A stretch of 64,000 nucleotides of DNA from Clostridia bacterium (lineage in GTDB: Bacteria > Bacillota > Clostridia > Oscillospirales > CAG-382), in the NCBI GenBank assembly GCA_017549365.1, contig JAFYUZ010000030.1, positions 1 through 64,000 of the forward strand. Reading direction: 5' to 3'. Under the pieces are notes generated by a model. The model was not told the origin of the DNA, ran no database searches, and worked only from the letters and a program-made list of their open reading frames with translations. Position 1 is the first letter of the stretch, and the number at the start of each line of letters is the position of its first letter. This document shows positions 42,291 to 50,889 of the stretch, piece by piece. Made by a program: the position numbers and the translations under genes.

Positions 42291-43394
42291 ATGTTTGAAG
42301 AATTTTATACAACAAAAATGAGCCCCGAAAAGAAAAGCCTTGAAAACCGCTTTTCAAAAATTCTCGGAAAAGGCGGCAAGATATCAAAAACAATCATCAT
42401 TGCCACCACTTGTTTGCTTGTTGTCGGCGTGTTATCTGTAAGCGTAGTACTGGCGGCATACGACGGCAAGGGCAAGGATAAAAACGAAGAATCGGACGTG
42501 TTCGAAAATACAACGCCGATAGTTGTGTATCGCGACACAAAAGACAATCCACAAGAACCTTCGGATTCCGTGCTTTATGAAGCGATTACCGATGATGCAG
42601 AATATGCCAAGGACGATCATGCCGATGCAGAAGAAGACACGAAAACCATTGTTTTTGTAAACCCCATCGAGGGCGATGTCGAAATAATCGCTCCCTTTGG
42701 CGAGCGCAAAAACCCCATTACGGGCGAGGTCACCTACCACAATGGTGTTGACATTGCCGTAAAAGAAGGGGACGCCGTTCTTTCGGCAATTGACGGAACT
42801 GTTAAAGAAGCGGAATACACATCTTCACTCGGCAACTATGTTCTTGTGGAAAACGGCGATTACACCGCGCTTTCCGCACACCTTTCGTCAATCGACGTTG
42901 CACAGGGCGACAAGGTTATTGCAGGTCAGCAGATCGGAAAAGCAGGTAAAACCGGCATGACCACAGGCGCCAATCTTCATTTTGAGCTTAAAGTCGGCGA
43001 AGAATACGCCGATCCGAAAGAGGTGCTTGTACAAAGTCCTGCCGTCGGTAAAAAACAGCTTACCCCCGAACAGGTGCTGACCGAGTATTTTGTAAATTTT
43101 GCAGAAGCAAACCACTCGGGAATGAAACGGTATTGCACCGAAAATTTCATTCAAAAGCGCTTTGATGATAATACAGTCGGCGGAAAAATGCGCGCAGAGC
43201 TCGTTTCGATTACACCTGTAAAGAAAGAGGATTCAAGAGGTATTCATTTCATTGTGTCCTCAAAAAATCTGACCGAGGGCAAGACGTATGGCGTCGTGTC
43301 CGACGGAATATACTACACCCTTTTGTTCGTCAACGGCGAATGGAAGATTGACAGCTGGTATCTCAAAGAAGATTTCGAAAAGATATACGGCTGA
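42291..43394 (+). CDS. membrane-anchored degenerate M23 (LytM) protein with NTF2-like tail
   Basis: A 367-aa protein. Residues 1-58 repeat the previous gene's juxtamembrane segment and helix (MFEEFYTTKMSPEKKSLENR). An acidic linker (60-115) precedes a LytM/M23 domain (about 125-245): YHNGVDIA holds the His-Asp zinc ligands and LSAHLSS the first catalytic His, but the final HxH motif reads ANLHFEL, so the second catalytic His is Asn. The rest (about 258-367) is an NTF2/DUF4829-like fold. It may bind peptidoglycan rather than cut it. GGAGG lies before the ATG, 14 bp after the sensor gene. Confidence 0.8.
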   Translation: MFEEFYTTKMSPEKKSLENRFSKILGKGGKISKTIIIATTCLLVVGVLSVSVVLAAYDGKGKDKNEESDVFENTTPIVVYRDTKDNPQEPSDSVLYEAITDDAEYAKDDHADAEEDTKTIVFVNPIEGDVEIIAPFGERKNPITGEVTYHNGVDIAVKEGDAVLSAIDGTVKEAEYTSSLGNYVLVENGDYTALSAHLSSIDVAQGDKVIAGQQIGKAGKTGMTTGANLHFELKVGEEYADPKEVLVQSPAVGKKQLTPEQVLTEYFVNFAEANHSGMKRYCTENFIQKRFDDNTVGGKMRAELVSITPVKKEDSRGIHFIVSSKNLTEGKTYGVVSDGIYYTLLFVNGEWKIDSWYLKEDFEKIYG

Positions 43395-43436
43395 TCCGAT
43401 ACAAACAATTCCACAAAAAGTAATACCGATACAGGG

Positions 43437-43477
43437 AAAGTGCCGTGGTGTCCTCCTCGGCACTTTTCTCTTTTTTG
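43437..43477 (+). terminator. terminator after the blaI-M56-sensor operon
   Basis: AAAGTGCCG (43437-43445) pairs with CGGCACTTT (43458-43466), followed by tctctttttt. Confidence 0.75.
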
Positions 43478-43494
43478 CAAGGATTCATTTTTTG

Positions 43495-43523
43495 TTGACA
43501 TTTTATCCCATCTGTGTTACAAT
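43495..43523 (+). promoter_or_regulatory. sigma-A promoter of the HpcH/HpaI aldolase gene
   Basis: TTGACA (43495-43500), 17 bp, TACAAT (43518-43523), 33 bp before the ATG at 43557. Confidence 0.8.
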
Positions 43524-43556
43524 TCACTTGAAAATCGGAAAAAGGAGATTTTGAAA

Positions 43557-44315
43557 ATGAAAAGCTTCAAAGAAAGAGTACTTTCCGGAGAGTTTCTTTG
43601 CGGAACCCATATAAGCCTTAATGATACTTGCATTGCAAAAATAGTCGGACTTCTGGGATTTGATTATATCTGGATAGACATGGAGCACAGCTATCTTACA
43701 TACGAAAATCTTTTGAACGAAATGATGATACTGCAGGCGATGGATGTCCCTGTTGTTGTGCGCGTTCCTCAGCATGATCTTACCGCAACAAAGAAGATAC
43801 TTGAAATGGGTCCCGACGGCATTGTTTTTCCGATGGTACGTTCAAAAGAAGAAATGGAAGAGCTTTTGTCGATGTCCTTGTATCCTCCTTACGGCAAGCG
43901 GGGTTTTGGCCCGGGCAACGCGATAAGCTATGGTATTTCGGATGTCAAAGAGTTTGTGAAAAACCACCACAAGACCATGTGCCGATTTGTTCAGATCGAG
44001 CACGTTGATCTTGTAAATCAGCTGGATCAGGTGGTAACAAATCCTTATGTGGACGGTTTTATTTTCGGCGCAAACGACCTTTCGGGCTCGATAGGAGAGC
44101 TTACAAACATTCACGGCGAAAATGTTCAATCGCTTATAACAAAGTCGATTGAAATACTGAAAAAAAACAACAAGTGCATCGGACTTTCCACAGACGAGAT
44201 CCTTCCCGAGCAGCTTCGTTTTTGGAAAGACCTTGGAATAAATATGATCTCTGCAGGCGCCGAGCGATCGGGACTTGTAAAACATTTCAGAGCAATCAGA
44301 AAAGCGTTTGATTAA
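43557..44315 (+). CDS. HpcH/HpaI aldolase/citrate lyase family protein
   Basis: A 252-aa class II pyruvate-type aldolase barrel. IWIDMEHSYLTYENL, VVRVPQHDLTATKKIL and GPDGIVFPMV are family motifs; FVQIEHVDLVNQ supplies the metal-binding Glu and FIFGANDLSGSIGEL the metal-binding Asp. Relatives cleave 2-keto-3-deoxy sugar acids to pyruvate and an aldehyde; the substrate here is unknown. Start 43557 follows AAAGGAG at 9 nt. It is a single-gene unit with its own promoter and terminator. Confidence 0.9.
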   Translation: MKSFKERVLSGEFLCGTHISLNDTCIAKIVGLLGFDYIWIDMEHSYLTYENLLNEMMILQAMDVPVVVRVPQHDLTATKKILEMGPDGIVFPMVRSKEEMEELLSMSLYPPYGKRGFGPGNAISYGISDVKEFVKNHHKTMCRFVQIEHVDLVNQLDQVVTNPYVDGFIFGANDLSGSIGELTNIHGENVQSLITKSIEILKKNNKCIGLSTDEILPEQLRFWKDLGINMISAGAERSGLVKHFRAIRKAFD

Positions 44316-44323
44316 AAAATAAC

Positions 44324-44358
44324 AAAAACGGAACTGCGTATTTCAGTTCCGTTTTTGT
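44324..44358 (+). terminator. rho-independent terminator
   Basis: AAAAACGGAACTG (44324-44336) pairs with CAGTTCCGTTTTT (44344-44356), following the aldolase gene. Confidence 0.9.
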
Positions 44359-44456
44359 GTTTGACAACCACAGGTTGCGTAATTTGCCATGCAAAAGTGG
44401 TTGAATCAGATAATTTTTGGTGATATAATGAAATAAAAAGCAAAGGAGATAAACTT

Positions 44457-46037
44457 ATGGCAATCTCTGAAATGATAAAAAAGCTCCGCCTGCGTGAAAA
44501 AATGTCGCAGGAGGATTTTGCATCAATTTTTTCTGTATCGCGCCAGTCGGTGCAAAAATGGGAAAACGGCACAAGCACCCCCGAGATATCAAAGCTTGTG
44601 GAGATATCCAAGCATTTCGATATTTCGCTCGATATGCTTGTTCTCGAGCGCGACAAGCGTGCTTCTGAGGCAATACTGTACAACAGTGAAATGAAGCCCC
44701 AATATTCGTCCATTCCCACCTGGGAATTTTATGCCGCCGATATCATGACCGAATATCAGCAGTCTTATGAGGAAGGTCTTGATATTGAAGGCTACAAAGA
44801 CCTGTTTTTCTCGGTGTCAAAGCTTTCTGCAAGCGAGATAAAAAAGAAGCTTGGCGACGTTATTTTCGAGATAGTGTCAAACGCTCCTACCAGAAAAGAT
44901 TACAAATATATCGAGCCGTCAGAGCTTGAAGCGATAAAAGCGACGCGATGCGAATATCCGATAAAGAGCATAAAGCTTTCGGAAAAAACGCTGGAGGATA
45001 AGATAGGAGGCGCTTGGTACGGGCGCATCTGCGGCTGTATGCTCGGCAAGACTGTCGAGGGCATCCGCACAAACGAGCTTGTGCCTTTTCTGAAAGAAAC
45101 AGGCAACTACCCGATGCACAGATACATTTACAGAAAAGATCTTACCGACGAGATATGCGCAAAGTATAACTATCCGCTGAAAAACAGATGCTTTGCCGAC
45201 GACATTGATGGAATGCCTGTGGACGACGACACAAACTACGTTGTGCTTGCCCAGCTTCTCATCGAAAAATACGGCAGGGATTTCACTCCCTTTGATATGT
45301 CGCGACATTGGCTCTCGTGCCAGCCCAAGGATGCCTATTGCACCGCCGAAAGAGTTGCCTTTTGCAATTTTGTCAAAGGTTATGTGCCGCCCTATTCTGC
45401 CATTATGCAAAACCCCTATCGCGAGTGGATCGGTGCGCAGATAAGAGGCGACTATTTCGGATATATAAATCCCGGAAACCCCGAGCTTGCCGCTGAAATG
45501 GCGTGGAGAGATGCATCGATATCTCATATTAAAAACGGCATCTACGGTGAAATGTTTGCATCCGCAATGATAGCTTGCGCCGCAATGACCGATAATATGG
45601 AAGATATAATACGCGCAGGCCTTGCACAGATACCCGAAAGCTCAAGGCTATACGAGGACGTGATGTGTGTTGTGGGTGCATACAAAAAGGGCGAAACTTC
45701 CGAAAAATGCTTTGATATGATTCACGAAAAATACGATGAATACACCGGACACGGCTGGTGCCACACCAATTCCAACGCCATGATCGTTGCCGCTTCGCTT
45801 CTTTACGGAGAAGGGGACTACGGCAAATCGATCTGTATGGCTGTGCAGACAGGATTTGACACCGACTGCAATGGTGCCACCGTCGGTTCTGTTATCGGAA
45901 TGGCAAAAGGAATAAAGGGCGTTCCCGAATATTGGACAGAGCCTATCAAAAACACTCTGCACACATCTATTTTCGGTGTCGGAACGGTCAAAATTTCGGA
46001 TTGTGTGAAAAAAACACTTTCTCATGTGAAATGTTGA
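44457..46037 (+). CDS. XRE helix-turn-helix fused to ADP-ribosylglycohydrolase domain
   Basis: A 526-aa fusion. Residues 1-65 are a Cro/C1-type HTH (LREKMSQEDFASIFSVSRQS, then KWENGTSTPEISKL). Residues 66-175 are a helical linker. From about 178 runs an ADP-ribosylglycohydrolase domain: KIGGAWYGRICGCMLGKTVE, the metal site MPVDDDTNYVVL, and the second metal site GFDTDCNGATVGSVIGMAKG near the end. The family removes ADP-ribose from proteins or small molecules or, in divergent members, acts on other ribosyl compounds. The fusion suggests a transcription factor that senses or processes an ADP-ribosyl-like ligand. Confidence 0.88.
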   Translation: MAISEMIKKLRLREKMSQEDFASIFSVSRQSVQKWENGTSTPEISKLVEISKHFDISLDMLVLERDKRASEAILYNSEMKPQYSSIPTWEFYAADIMTEYQQSYEEGLDIEGYKDLFFSVSKLSASEIKKKLGDVIFEIVSNAPTRKDYKYIEPSELEAIKATRCEYPIKSIKLSEKTLEDKIGGAWYGRICGCMLGKTVEGIRTNELVPFLKETGNYPMHRYIYRKDLTDEICAKYNYPLKNRCFADDIDGMPVDDDTNYVVLAQLLIEKYGRDFTPFDMSRHWLSCQPKDAYCTAERVAFCNFVKGYVPPYSAIMQNPYREWIGAQIRGDYFGYINPGNPELAAEMAWRDASISHIKNGIYGEMFASAMIACAAMTDNMEDIIRAGLAQIPESSRLYEDVMCVVGAYKKGETSEKCFDMIHEKYDEYTGHGWCHTNSNAMIVAASLLYGEGDYGKSICMAVQTGFDTDCNGATVGSVIGMAKGIKGVPEYWTEPIKNTLHTSIFGVGTVKISDCVKKTLSHVKC

Positions 46038-46041
46038 ATCA

Positions 46042-46071
46042 AAAAGCTCCCCGAATTTTCGGGGAGCTTTT
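46042..46071. terminator. bidirectional terminator
   Basis: AAAAGCTCCCCGA (46042-46054) pairs with TCGGGGAGCTTTT (46059-46071), between convergent genes. Confidence 0.85.
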
Positions 46072-46075
46072 GCCG

Positions 46076-46543
46076 TTATTTGATCTTTTTTCCGTCAAGC
46101 ACCGCACTTACAAGCTTGTCGCCGCGATATTCGAGCTTCAGCGAGAAAAAGGGACAGGGCTTTTCGATAAGTTTTAAGAAAATTCTGTCTCCCTCCCAAA
46201 GGGTAAGATCGTAAAGCTTCTCTTTTTCGATCCATTCAAGGCATCCTTCGTCACAATCGGAAATATTTCCCGTGAAACCGTCTGCCGTAAAAAGGTGCAT
46301 ATACTCGGTTTCATAAATATCGCTGACAAAGGTCACGATGGCACGAAAAGAATAGCGATTGACGTCGAGCCCCGTTTCTTCCTTTGCTTCGCGCAGCATA
46401 CATTCCTCGGGGCTTTCTCCGTCCTCAAACTTTCCGCCGATGCCTATCCATTTGTCGCGGTTGACGTCGTTTTCTTTCTTGATGCGGTGGAGCATCAGAT
46501 ATTTTCCGTCTTTTTCGATATAACAAAGAGTAGAATTTTTCAT
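46076..46543 (-). CDS. NUDIX hydrolase (8-oxo-dGTP diphosphatase-like)
   Basis: A 155-aa NUDIX protein. The NUDIX box is GGKFEDGESPEECMLREAKE followed by ETG, complete with REXXEE. The N-terminus (STLCYIEKDGKYLMLHRIKK) is like MutT/YtkD-type enzymes that clean oxidised nucleotides. The ATG at 46543 is preferred to an in-frame GTG three codons upstream that forms part of the ribosome site. It follows mntP by 12 bp. Confidence 0.9.
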   Translation of the reverse strand: MKNSTLCYIEKDGKYLMLHRIKKENDVNRDKWIGIGGKFEDGESPEECMLREAKEETGLDVNRYSFRAIVTFVSDIYETEYMHLFTADGFTGNISDCDEGCLEWIEKEKLYDLTLWEGDRIFLKLIEKPCPFFSLKLEYRGDKLVSAVLDGKKIK

Positions 46544-46555
46544 AGCTTTCACCGA

Positions 46556-47173
46556 TCAAAAGATGCCGTTTATCCACGTAAAGAATTTGTCAAGCAATCC
46601 AAGGTGCTCAAACAAGATCTTAAGTCCGATGAGAATAAGGATAACACCGCCTGCGTACGAGGCATTTTTTTCGAATTTAGCTCCGAACTTGTTGCCGATG
46701 ATAACGCCTGCAAAGCAGATGACAAGGGTGATAACGCCGATTATTGCGATGGCGGCGCCAACGTTCATTCCGCCCGAAAGGCAAGCCATGGCAATGCCGA
46801 CGGCAAGGGCGTCGATGCTGGTGGCAATTGCCATCACCACAAGCTCTTTGTAGTCCAGTTTATCGTTCAAGTCGCATGAGCCGCCGCAAGCATCATCGTC
46901 GTCGCGGATAGTATCAAAAATCATCTTTCCGCCGATAAAGGCAAGCAGAACGAATGCGATCCAATGGTCAAAGTTTTTGATATAGCTTTCAAAGCTTGTG
47001 CCAAGCAAATAGCCGACAAAAGGCATTGCCGCCTGAAAGCCGCCGAAAAACAGCGCAATGATAAGCGCGTTTTTGAGTTTCAGTTTTTTCATCGAAAGGC
47101 CTTTGCAAACAGACACCGCAAGGGCATCCATCGAAAGACCGATTGCCGTAAGGATAACTTCTAAAAGTCCCAT
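46556..47173 (-). CDS. mntP: MntP-type manganese efflux pump
   Basis: A 205-aa membrane protein with six helices in two internal repeats. The duplicated motif is AIGLSMDALAVSVCKGLSM in the first half and AIATSIDALAVGIAMACLSG in the second, with conserved Asp residues in the membrane. An acidic Cys-containing loop (DDDDACGGSCD) sits between the halves. MntP exports Mn(II); no yybP-ykoY riboswitch is evident upstream. The start at 47173 has GAGG 8 nt upstream. Confidence 0.9.
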   Translation of the reverse strand: MGLLEVILTAIGLSMDALAVSVCKGLSMKKLKLKNALIIALFFGGFQAAMPFVGYLLGTSFESYIKNFDHWIAFVLLAFIGGKMIFDTIRDDDDACGGSCDLNDKLDYKELVVMAIATSIDALAVGIAMACLSGGMNVGAAIAIIGVITLVICFAGVIIGNKFGAKFEKNASYAGGVILILIGLKILFEHLGLLDKFFTWINGIF

Positions 47174-47255
47174 AATCAATTCCTCGGTTGATATTTTGTA
47201 AACAAAGACTATGACCTGCCGCGAATATCACGGCAGGTCTTTCACAATCTTTTAA

Positions 47256-48404
47256 TCAATATTTTGCGATGTGAGAAAGAATTTCCTCAACACCCTCGCT
47301 CGTCATCTTGCGGGGGTTTGTCGCAGTGCAGGCGTCATTGAGAGCGCTCTTTATGATGGCACTCTTCTGGGAAAGATAATCTTCCTTTGACACCTTTGCA
47401 TCGGCAAGAGTTGCGGGGATGCCGCAGGTGCGCTCAAGGGCGAGAATGTGATCGCACAGAGCGTTTACCGAATGCTTGATGTTTGTTGTTTTGATTCCTA
47501 TGCGGCCTGCAATCTTGGCAAGCTTCTTTGCCGCGGTCGTATATGCGTTCTGATCTGCCGAAAAACCTGCGGGCAGGTCGGCGTTGTGGCGCATTACGTG
47601 CGGAAGAAGCATGGCGTTTGCACGTCCGTGGGGAATGTGGAATTTTGCACCGAGCGCATGGGCAATACCGTGGTTTACACCAAGGCTTACGATGTTGAAG
47701 GACATACCTGCAAGGCAGGAAGCCTTGTGCATCTTGTCGCGGGCTTCGATGTTGTTTCCGTCCTTGCACGCAAGGGGAAGATACTCAAAGGCAAGCTCAA
47801 GGGATTTTTCGGCTAAAGCATCCGAAAAATCGTTTGCCGCTGTCGAAATATATGCCTCAAGTGCGTGAGTTATAACGTCAAAGCCTGTGTCGGCGGTAAT
47901 ATTCGCAGGCGCTGTGCGGACAAGCTCGGGATCAAGAATTGCCACGTCGGGCTGAAGATCCTCGTGAACAAGGGGATATTTAACTCCCGCCTCGCGGTCG
48001 GTGATAACCGAGAACATGGTTACCTCGGAGCCTGTGCCGCTGGTGGTGGGGATGGCAACAAGCTTGATATCCTGCTTTTTGCCCGAACGCTTCGCCATAA
48101 GAAGAACAGCCTTTGCGGCGTCAATAGACGATCCGCCGCCGAGAGCCACAACAACGTCTGCGTTTGCTTTGAGAAGAAAATCGAGTCCCTGAACAACAAG
48201 TTCGATAGGAGGGTCGGGTTTTACTTCGCCAAAGATGCTTACACTGTTGCAACCGTCAAGCTTTTCTGCTATTCTCTGGGCAACGCCGCTTTTCACCATA
48301 AAAGGGTCGGTGAAAATTACGGCGTTTACGTTCTTGTATTCACAAAGCTTGTCAAGAGCATTCTGATCAAAACAGACGGTTGTCGGAAGTCTGAAAGTGT
48401 TCAT
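47256..48404 (-). CDS. iron-containing alcohol dehydrogenase of the microcompartment operon
   Basis: A 382-aa group III alcohol dehydrogenase: NAD-binding VALGGGSSIDAAKAVLLM, then TSGTGSEVTMFSVITD, and the iron site in SLGVNHGIAHALGAKFHIPH. FucO-like members reduce lactaldehyde to 1,2-propanediol; PduQ-like members reduce propanal to 1-propanol and recycle NAD within shells. No clear encapsulation peptide is visible at its N-terminus (MNTFRLPTTVCFDQ). It is the last gene of the operon, 21 bp after the tandem shell gene. Confidence 0.92.
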   Translation of the reverse strand: MNTFRLPTTVCFDQNALDKLCEYKNVNAVIFTDPFMVKSGVAQRIAEKLDGCNSVSIFGEVKPDPPIELVVQGLDFLLKANADVVVALGGGSSIDAAKAVLLMAKRSGKKQDIKLVAIPTTSGTGSEVTMFSVITDREAGVKYPLVHEDLQPDVAILDPELVRTAPANITADTGFDVITHALEAYISTAANDFSDALAEKSLELAFEYLPLACKDGNNIEARDKMHKASCLAGMSFNIVSLGVNHGIAHALGAKFHIPHGRANAMLLPHVMRHNADLPAGFSADQNAYTTAAKKLAKIAGRIGIKTTNIKHSVNALCDHILALERTCGIPATLADAKVSKEDYLSQKSAIIKSALNDACTATNPRKMTSEGVEEILSHIAKY

Positions 48405-48425
48405 ATACTGCTCCTTGCGAATTTA

Positions 48426-48974
48426 TCAGAGAATTGTTTCCCAAAGACGCTTGTCGGGATTGGGGATGACAGAGCTGTCAAGCAGCATACCGTCGTGCGA
48501 AACCTCCTGCTGAGCGCGCTCGATAGCAGCAGAAACCGCCGCCACGTCGCCGGTGATGAGCATATACGACTTGCCGCACATACCGCGGGCAACGCGAAGC
48601 TCGATAAGGTCAACAAGAGATGTCTTTGCTGCGGCGTCTGCCGCCATGATAATATCGGCGGCGTTGAATGTTTCGAGAACGCCGAGAGCCTTCACGTCTT
48701 CAACCTTGGATGCACCGTAAAGGGCAGGGAAGATCGAATCGTGAGGATTGCCCAGGACAAAGCTACCCATTATCTTGGAGTCAAATCTTGCCTTTACCGA
48801 ATCAACAGCGGCCTTAACGGCGCTGAGATCTCCGGTAATGATAACAATGTATTTGCCCGGACATACAGGCTGACTTTCAATAACTTCCACTTCCGCAGTC
48901 TTAAGCATCATATCAGCGCTCTGGATACCTGCGGAAACAGTCTGAAGTTCAACCATTCCGATTGCTTTACTCAT
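48426..48974 (-). CDS. tandem microcompartment shell protein (BMC-T)
   Basis: A 182-aa protein of two BMC domains: residues 1-90 start MSKAIGMVELQTVSAGIQSA and residues 95-182 start KALGVLETFNAADIIMAADA. It should form a trimer that fills a hexamer position, often with a larger, sometimes gated pore and in some cases a metal cluster. The start at 48974 is set by homology; no good ribosome site precedes it, and a hairpin at 49090-49116 lies in the 168-bp gap to pduS. Confidence 0.93.
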   Translation of the reverse strand: MSKAIGMVELQTVSAGIQSADMMLKTAEVEVIESQPVCPGKYIVIITGDLSAVKAAVDSVKARFDSKIMGSFVLGNPHDSIFPALYGASKVEDVKALGVLETFNAADIIMAADAAAKTSLVDLIELRVARGMCGKSYMLITGDVAAVSAAIERAQQEVSHDGMLLDSSVIPNPDKRLWETIL

Positions 48975-49089
48975 TGATAGTAACCGTGAGTTTTCGTCGG
49001 TGAAAAGATCACAGACAAAAAGCTTCCTTTCTCCCCACACAAATAAATACTTTGAAAATCAAAGTGTACTTGTAAAAGTACCGTATTCT

Positions 49090-49116
49090 CCGGGTTTTTG
49101 TGGGGCAAAATCCCGG
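49090..49116 (-). other. intercistronic hairpin between pduS and BMC-T genes
   Basis: CCGGG (49090-49094) and CCCGG (49112-49116), with further T/A pairing inside, form a stem in the longest gap of the operon. There is no U-run, so it is more likely an mRNA processing or stability element than a terminator. Confidence 0.45.
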
Positions 49117-49142
49117 AAGGGTAGAAGAATATCAGATCACGC

Positions 49143-50474
49143 TTATGCTTCGATGACAACGAACTTTTCGTTGGCGTCGACAACCTTGCCGGAAATAGAT
49201 GCGTGTACGGGCATCGAGAGCTTGCCTTCGGCAGCCTCACCGATAACCTGACCTGCCTTTACCTTGTCGCCCTTCTTGACGATGGCGGCGGCAGGAACAC
49301 CGATGCTCTGGCTGAGCATGATCTTAACCTTCTTTGCGCCCACAGTTTCGTCAACAAGCGGTGCGGGAAGGTTGTATTTTGTAAGTCCGAGACGGGCTGT
49401 AAGTCTGGGCATGGGTACAAGTCTGTCTGTACGATGCTCGGAAACGTCAGAGAACTTTGCATCTGCGTGGTTGATCTGTACGCCGTTCTTGCGAAGGCCC
49501 ATCTTGTATTCGCCGATAAGAGTTCTGGGCGAAAGGTTCTGTCCGCAGGCATAAAGTTCGCAAATACCGCACTGCGAGCAGTACATTGTGTTGATAAAAG
49601 GTCCAACGTCCTTTGTTGCTCCGCTTGTTGCCGAACGCATGAAAGCGTGGGGCTCAATGGGATGTCCGAGAAGATGTCTCGAGCAGAGATCTGTACACAT
49701 TCTGCACTGACAGCAAGCCGCCATGGCGCGCTTCATGTCGATCTGGATCTTTGCTGTCTTCTTGGAGATCAGCGGATGAGTTGTGGGGAGAACGAGGATC
49801 GCGTTGGATGTTTTTGTAACAACGTCTGCGGGTGAAACCACACGGCCTGTCATGGGGCCGCCGCCGATAAGAGAATAGTCGGCAACTGTTGCACCGCCTG
49901 CAAGCTCGATAAGCTCGGCGTATGTCATGCCAAGGGGGGCTTTATGGGTGATGGGGTTCTTTACCTCACCTGCGATGGTTATGTACTTTGTTGTAACGGG
50001 CTCCGACTTGTTTATTGCGTTGTACACGTTGAGAATGGTTTCAACGTTGAACACAGTAACGCCCACGGTAATGGGGAGTGCGCCGGGGGCCACAACTCTC
50101 TTTGTAGTTTCGTAGATAGTGATGACTTCATCACCCGCGGGATAAACTTCGGGCAAAAGACCGATGCGTGCCTTGGGGAATCTGTCAAGGTTTGCCTTTA
50201 CGGCATCAACTGCGCCTTTGTAGGCTTCCTTTACGGCGATGATGATATGGTCTGCCTCCACAGCCTCGGCGATGGTGTCGAGGGTGGTGAGGATCTCGAG
50301 AGCATATTTTTCAAGCACCTGACGGTGAAGCTTGAGCAAGGGTTCGCATTCAGCACAGTTGAGGATTATGGTGTCCGCGCGCTTATCAAGCTTCGCGTAA
50401 GAAGGAAATCCGGCTCCGCCTGCTCCGGCGACACCGTTTTTCTTCATGATTTCAACAAGTTCTGTCAATACCAT
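49143..50474 (-). CDS. PduS-like microcompartment flavoprotein (RnfC homologue)
   Basis: A 443-aa protein of the PduS/RnfC family: MKKNGVAGAGGAGFPSYAKL, NCAECEPLLKLHRQ (flavin/NADH domain), an SLBB region, two 4Fe-4S sets (CCQCRMCTDLCSRHL and CSQCGICELYACGQNLSP), and a C-terminal barrel-sandwich hybrid motif (VKKGDKVKAGQVIG). It probably passes electrons between NADH and partners across or inside the shell. Compared with the cell's RnfC, the order of the hybrid motif and core is permuted. It follows the pentamer gene by 9 bp. Confidence 0.92.
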   Translation of the reverse strand: MVLTELVEIMKKNGVAGAGGAGFPSYAKLDKRADTIILNCAECEPLLKLHRQVLEKYALEILTTLDTIAEAVEADHIIIAVKEAYKGAVDAVKANLDRFPKARIGLLPEVYPAGDEVITIYETTKRVVAPGALPITVGVTVFNVETILNVYNAINKSEPVTTKYITIAGEVKNPITHKAPLGMTYAELIELAGGATVADYSLIGGGPMTGRVVSPADVVTKTSNAILVLPTTHPLISKKTAKIQIDMKRAMAACCQCRMCTDLCSRHLLGHPIEPHAFMRSATSGATKDVGPFINTMYCSQCGICELYACGQNLSPRTLIGEYKMGLRKNGVQINHADAKFSDVSEHRTDRLVPMPRLTARLGLTKYNLPAPLVDETVGAKKVKIMLSQSIGVPAAAIVKKGDKVKAGQVIGEAAEGKLSMPVHASISGKVVDANEKFVVIEA

Positions 50475-50483
50475 AATGTTTTA

Positions 50484-50750
50484 TTACTCCAGTCCGGTGC
50501 CGTCATCAACAATGCCCACAACAGCCGCATCAACGGGAGTATTTCCGTCGTTGCAAGCCAGTCGTGCCGCACTGCCCTGTGCTACCAAAACAATGTCGCC
50601 GATTCCGGCGCCCACATTGTCAACGGCCACCATTTTTGTGTTATCATTCGTCATAGAGGAAAGAATTTCTACCACAAGGAACTTGCAGCCAACCAGAGCC
50701 TCGTTCTTGCGGGTGGAAATCACTTTTCCGACGACTTTGCCAATTATCAT
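50484..50750 (-). CDS. microcompartment vertex protein (EutN/CcmL, BMC-P)
   Basis: An 88-aa pentameric vertex protein: MIIGKVVGKVISTRKNEALV and the conserved DNVGAGIGDIVLVAQGSAAR, ending with the VDAAVVGIVD strand. It caps the corners of the polyhedral shell. One copy is present. Confidence 0.95.
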   Translation of the reverse strand: MIIGKVVGKVISTRKNEALVGCKFLVVEILSSMTNDNTKMVAVDNVGAGIGDIVLVAQGSAARLACNDGNTPVDAAVVGIVDDGTGLE

Positions 50751-50889
50751 ATAATCACCTTTTGTCCGACGGGGGAAAAAGATCCTTTGTCGGGAGTAAT
50801 TGGATTTTTATGCGGCACTCCCCGGGGCGGAAAGATGTGTTGCCGCCCCGTAGAAACGTCGCATCGAGCTTTGAAAAGTTCCCGTTATC

